Shown here piece after piece: positions 61,486-64,000 of a DNA stretch of 64,000 nucleotides. The translations under genes were made by a program, and so were the position numbers. Source of the stretch: Bradyrhizobium sp. CCH5-F6 (GTDB lineage Bacteria > Pseudomonadota > Alphaproteobacteria > Rhizobiales > Xanthobacteraceae); contig NZ_LSIC01000078.1 in the NCBI RefSeq assembly GCF_001556045.1, positions 1-64,000 of the forward strand, in the 5' to 3' direction. The stretch's first letter is position 1. Every line of letters starts with the position of its first letter. The notes below the pieces were generated by a model, which was given only the letters and a program-made list of their open reading frames with translations, ran no database searches and was not told the origin of the DNA.

Positions 61486-62439
61486 CTAGCCCCGCTTGAT
61501 GCGTGGGTCGATCGCGGCTTGGGCGATGTCGACCAGCAGATTGAGGAACACGAAGAACAGCGCCAGGATCAGGATCGTGCCTTGCAGCAGCGGCAGGTCG
61601 CGCTGGAAGATCGCGGAGTTGAGCAGGAAGCCCGAGCCCGGCCAGGAGAACACGGTCTCGATCAGGATCGAGCCGCCGAGCATGTAGCCGAGTTGAAGGC
61701 CCATCACGGCGAGCGCGGTCGGCGCAGCGTTCTTGATGACGTGACGGAAGACGCCGGTTTCGCGCAGGCCCTTGGCCCGCAACGCCTCGACGAAATCCTG
61801 CGAGAGGATGTCACCGGTGAGGGCACGCACCGTGCGCGTGACGATGCCCATGGGAATCACCGAGGTCGTGATCGCCGGGAGCACGAGATATTTCAGATGT
61901 GCCCAGTCCCAGGCCCAGGAATTGGAGCCGCTGGGACCGGCGCCGACCGCGGGCAGCCAGTTGAGCTGGACCGAGAAGATGATGACGAGCAACATGCCGA
62001 GCCAGTAATGCGGCACCGAGACGCCGGCGATGGCGAAGGACGTCGCGACCTTGTCGATCCAGGTCTCGCGGAAATAGCCGGCGATCAGGCCGAGCAGGAC
62101 GCCCATGGTGAAGCCGATGATGGCCGCGGCAATCGCGAGCGTGACGGTATTGCCGACCGCACGCATGACCTCGGCCAGCACGGGGCGTCCGGTCGCAATG
62201 GAGTTGCCGAGATCGCCATGGAGGGCACGCAAGAGCCAGAGGCCGAACTGCACCGGCAGCGGGCGATCGAAACCATAGGCGGCGCGAAGCTGCGCCGCGA
62301 GCTCCTGCGACGCATCGGCCGGCAGCACCGCAACGAGCGGATCGCCCGGCGTGATGTGCACGAGCAGGAAGCACACCAGCGCCACGCTGATGACGATCGG
62401 AACGACATAGACGATGCGTCGGGCGATATAGGCGAGCAC
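61486..62439 (-). CDS. Peptide-type ABC transporter permease (DppB-like)
   Basis: A 317-residue permease beginning MLAYIARRIVYVVPIVISVA, with six helices and the periplasmic HITPGDPL motif near residue 28. The EAA loop is EALRAKGLRETGVFRHVIKN. It starts at GTG (62439). It pairs with the DppC-like gene 3 bases downstream, and the periplasmic binding protein is encoded upstream across a repeat-filled gap. Confidence 0.93.
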   Translation of the reverse strand: MLAYIARRIVYVVPIVISVALVCFLLVHITPGDPLVAVLPADASQELAAQLRAAYGFDRPLPVQFGLWLLRALHGDLGNSIATGRPVLAEVMRAVGNTVTLAIAAAIIGFTMGVLLGLIAGYFRETWIDKVATSFAIAGVSVPHYWLGMLLVIIFSVQLNWLPAVGAGPSGSNSWAWDWAHLKYLVLPAITTSVIPMGIVTRTVRALTGDILSQDFVEALRAKGLRETGVFRHVIKNAAPTALAVMGLQLGYMLGGSILIETVFSWPGSGFLLNSAIFQRDLPLLQGTILILALFFVFLNLLVDIAQAAIDPRIKRG

Positions 62440-62454
62440 GTTAACTTCTTTCTT

Positions 62455-62612
62455 CCTTCTCCCCTTGTGGGAGAAAGTGGCGCGAAGCGCCGGATGAGGG
62501 GTATCTGGCCGCGAGTACAGTCGTTACGAACGCGAAAGGGGAATCCGCGGAGAGAGACCCCTCACCCGGCTTCGCTGTCGCGAAGCCACCCTCTCCCACA
62601 AGGGGAGAGGGT
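62455..62612. repeat. Palindromic repeat within the ABC operon, second copy
   Basis: The same family as the element at 60409: CTCCCCTTGTGGGAG at the left and CTCTCCCACAAGGGGAGAG at the right, with GCGCGAAGCGC and CCGGCTTCGCTGTCGCGAAG hairpins between. It lies between the binding-protein stop and the first permease start, where it could adjust expression ratios. Confidence 0.88.
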
Positions 62613-62635
62613 GCATCGAGTTCGTGGCTATCACG

Positions 62636-64000
62636 TCACTTGATCGACACCGGCGAGAAGTCGATGAACCAGCTCTTCGGCTGCACGACGCCTGTCACCT
62701 TCGGGCTCATCGCGCGCGGGCCGACGTCGTGGGCGACATAGAGGAAAGCCGCGTCGTCGACGGAGGCAGCGTGCAATTCGGCGAGCGCGGCGTCACGTGC
62801 GGCGGGATCGAAGGTCTGCCGCGCCTTCTTCACCAGCTCATCGAACTTGGGGTTGTTGATGAAGCCCCAATTGTTCGAGACCGGCGGCGCCATGCCCGAT
62901 TGCAGGAAGCGCACCAGCGCGAAGAACGGGTCCATCGCCGCATAGGTGACGTTGGTCGCGTTCGAGCCGTTGGCCGAGGGGTCCTTGGCGCCGCGGCGCC
63001 AGTTGGTGAACAGCGTGTTCCACTCGATGACGTCGAGCTTCACGTCGAAATAGCATTCGGCGAGGGCCTGCTGGAGATATTCGTTCATCGCCAGCGGCTG
63101 CATCTGTCCCGAGCCCGAGGCCGAGGTCTGGGTCTTGACCGTCAGCTTCTTGTTGGGACCGAAGCCGGCCTCCTGCATCAGCTTTTGCGCCGCCGCCTTG
63201 TCGTACTTGATCTCGAAGGTCGGCTTGCCGCGCCAGGGATGGCCGGGCTCGAAGGTGCCGGTCGCGGGCACCATCAGGCCGGCGAGCAGGCCGTCCTTGA
63301 GGCCTTCGCGATCGATGCAGAGGTTCGCCGCCTTGCGCACGCGGATGTCGTTCCAGGGCGAGCCTTCGACGCGCGAGAACTGCCAGGGCCAGACATGCGG
63401 CTGCTCGTTGGCGTAGAGCTTGAAGCCGCGCTGCTTGAGCTCGGGCAGCGCGTCCGGCGCCGGCGCCTCGACCCAATCGACCTGCCCCGAGAGCAGCGCC
63501 GCGGTGCGCGCGTTCGCTTCCGGCATCGGCAAGAGCACCATCTTGTCGATCTTGGGCACGCGATCCTTGTTCCAGTAGTTGGCGTTCTTGACCAGCTCGA
63601 GCCGCTCGCGCGGCGTGAAGCTCGCCATCTTCCACGGGCCGGTGCCCGAAGCGTCCTTGGCAAACGCCGTCCAGGCGGCCTGCGACTTCGCCTTGGCGTC
63701 GGCGCCTTCGGCCTTGTCATAGAAGGCCTGCCACTTCGCAGGACTCGCCATGAACAGGTTGGTGAGGTTGATCGGCAGGAAGCTGTCGGGCTCCTTGGTG
63801 GTGAGCTCGACCGTCATGTCGTCGATCTTCTTGGCGGAGGCCAGCGTCGGCATGCGCGAGGCCGTGACGCCGACCTGGCTGGCGTCGAATTGCGGTGCGT
63901 CCTGCTTCAGCACCTTCTCGACGTTCCACACGACGGCATCGGCGTTGAACGGCGAGCCATCATGGAAGGTCACGCCGGGGCGCAGCTTGAACACCCACTT
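62636..64000 (-). CDS. Peptide/nickel-type ABC substrate-binding protein (5' end beyond window)
   Basis: At least 454 residues of a family-5 solute-binding protein. Recognisable elements are KLRPGVTFHDGSPFNADAVV, TGPWKMASFTPRERLELVKN and the NIRVRKAANLCIDREGLKDG region shown in part as RKAANLCIDREGL, ending FSPVSIK. The signal peptide lies off the right edge. The FVR-type RRGAKDPSANGSNATN and DPFFALVRFLQSG regions fit peptide, glutathione or opine binders. It is the first gene of the importer-amidase operon. Confidence 0.92.
   Translation of the reverse strand, partial: KWVFKLRPGVTFHDGSPFNADAVVWNVEKVLKQDAPQFDASQVGVTASRMPTLASAKKIDDMTVELTTKEPDSFLPINLTNLFMASPAKWQAFYDKAEGADAKAKSQAAWTAFAKDASGTGPWKMASFTPRERLELVKNANYWNKDRVPKIDKMVLLPMPEANARTAALLSGQVDWVEAPAPDALPELKQRGFKLYANEQPHVWPWQFSRVEGSPWNDIRVRKAANLCIDREGLKDGLLAGLMVPATGTFEPGHPWRGKPTFEIKYDKAAAQKLMQEAGFGPNKKLTVKTQTSASGSGQMQPLAMNEYLQQALAECYFDVKLDVIEWNTLFTNWRRGAKDPSANGSNATNVTYAAMDPFFALVRFLQSGMAPPVSNNWGFINNPKFDELVKKARQTFDPAARDAALAELHAASVDDAAFLYVAHDVGPRAMSPKVTGVVQPKSWFIDFSPVSIK

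Noticed and set aside
60847..62643. Long plus-strand open frame opposite the two permease genes
   Set aside because: Its composition is Gln/His/Asp/Arg-rich with no recognisable domain, and both permeases on the minus strand carry clear EAA motifs.

Overview
The window is dense, GC-rich alphaproteobacterial chromosome, most likely Bradyrhizobium or a close Nitrobacteraceae relative. The basis for this is the strong GC bias, a perfect Irr-type iron-control palindrome in front of an mbfA iron exporter, several families of long palindromic intergenic repeats typical of that group, and a catabolic gene content rich in short-chain dehydrogenases, MBL-fold hydrolases, amidases, CoA-ester enzymes and ABC binding proteins. 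There are no phage genes, transposases or CRISPR arrays. One RNA gene is visible, an initiator tRNA-Met.

Layout. 1-3.5 kb (minus): a partial response regulator, a membrane fatty-acid desaturase, a MetX-like alpha/beta hydrolase and an unusual MBL-fold protein with a zinc ribbon. 4-9.8 kb: an AraC-type regulator; a GntR regulator, acyl-CoA synthetase and a frameshifted alcohol dehydrogenase running leftward; and a divergent orphan branched-chain-amino-acid-type binding protein. Two TTGTC(C/G)GACAA operators lie between the divergent genes. 10-15 kb: an HlyD / RbbA-like double ATPase-permease / ABC-2 permease exporter operon. 15.2-25.5 kb: tRNA-fMet, a coniferyl-type aldehyde dehydrogenase, a GMC flavoenzyme bracketed by two copies of an 80-bp palindrome, two SDRs, CvpA and DUF3775 proteins, then MBL / fumarylacetoacetase-like / GST / MBL genes.

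25.5-31.5 kb: an RND efflux operon with two adaptor genes, facing a TetR gene across a perfect 13-8-13 palindrome. 31.6-41.9 kb: epoxide hydrolase, mbfA with its Irr box, an amidase, a Gpi18-like mannosyltransferase, an acyl-CoA dehydrogenase/alcohol dehydrogenase pair, an SDR and an enoyl-CoA hydratase. 42-47.4 kb: a LysR/SDR divergent pair, a GNAT, a DUF1127 protein, a GcvA-like LysR and an MFS metabolite:proton symporter. 47.6-50.3 kb: two paralogous amidohydrolases with a Rieske protein. 50.4-56.7 kb: CinA-domain protein, DUF1488, AMP nucleosidase, a type I secretion ATPase/adaptor pair and a GlsB-like membrane protein.

56.7-64 kb: an oligopeptide-type ABC importer operon (binding protein cut by the window end, two permeases, two ATPases). 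An AtzE-like amidase and its small AtzG-like partner sit between the two ATPase genes, joined by 4-base start/stop overlaps. Uptake of an amide-containing compound thus appears coupled to its hydrolysis, and this is the most system-like arrangement in the window. No wholly new system is proven by sequence alone. The best leads are this importer-amidase operon, the amidohydrolase-Rieske operon, the two-adaptor RND pump with its palindrome, and the MBL and SDR proteins with altered catalytic residues.
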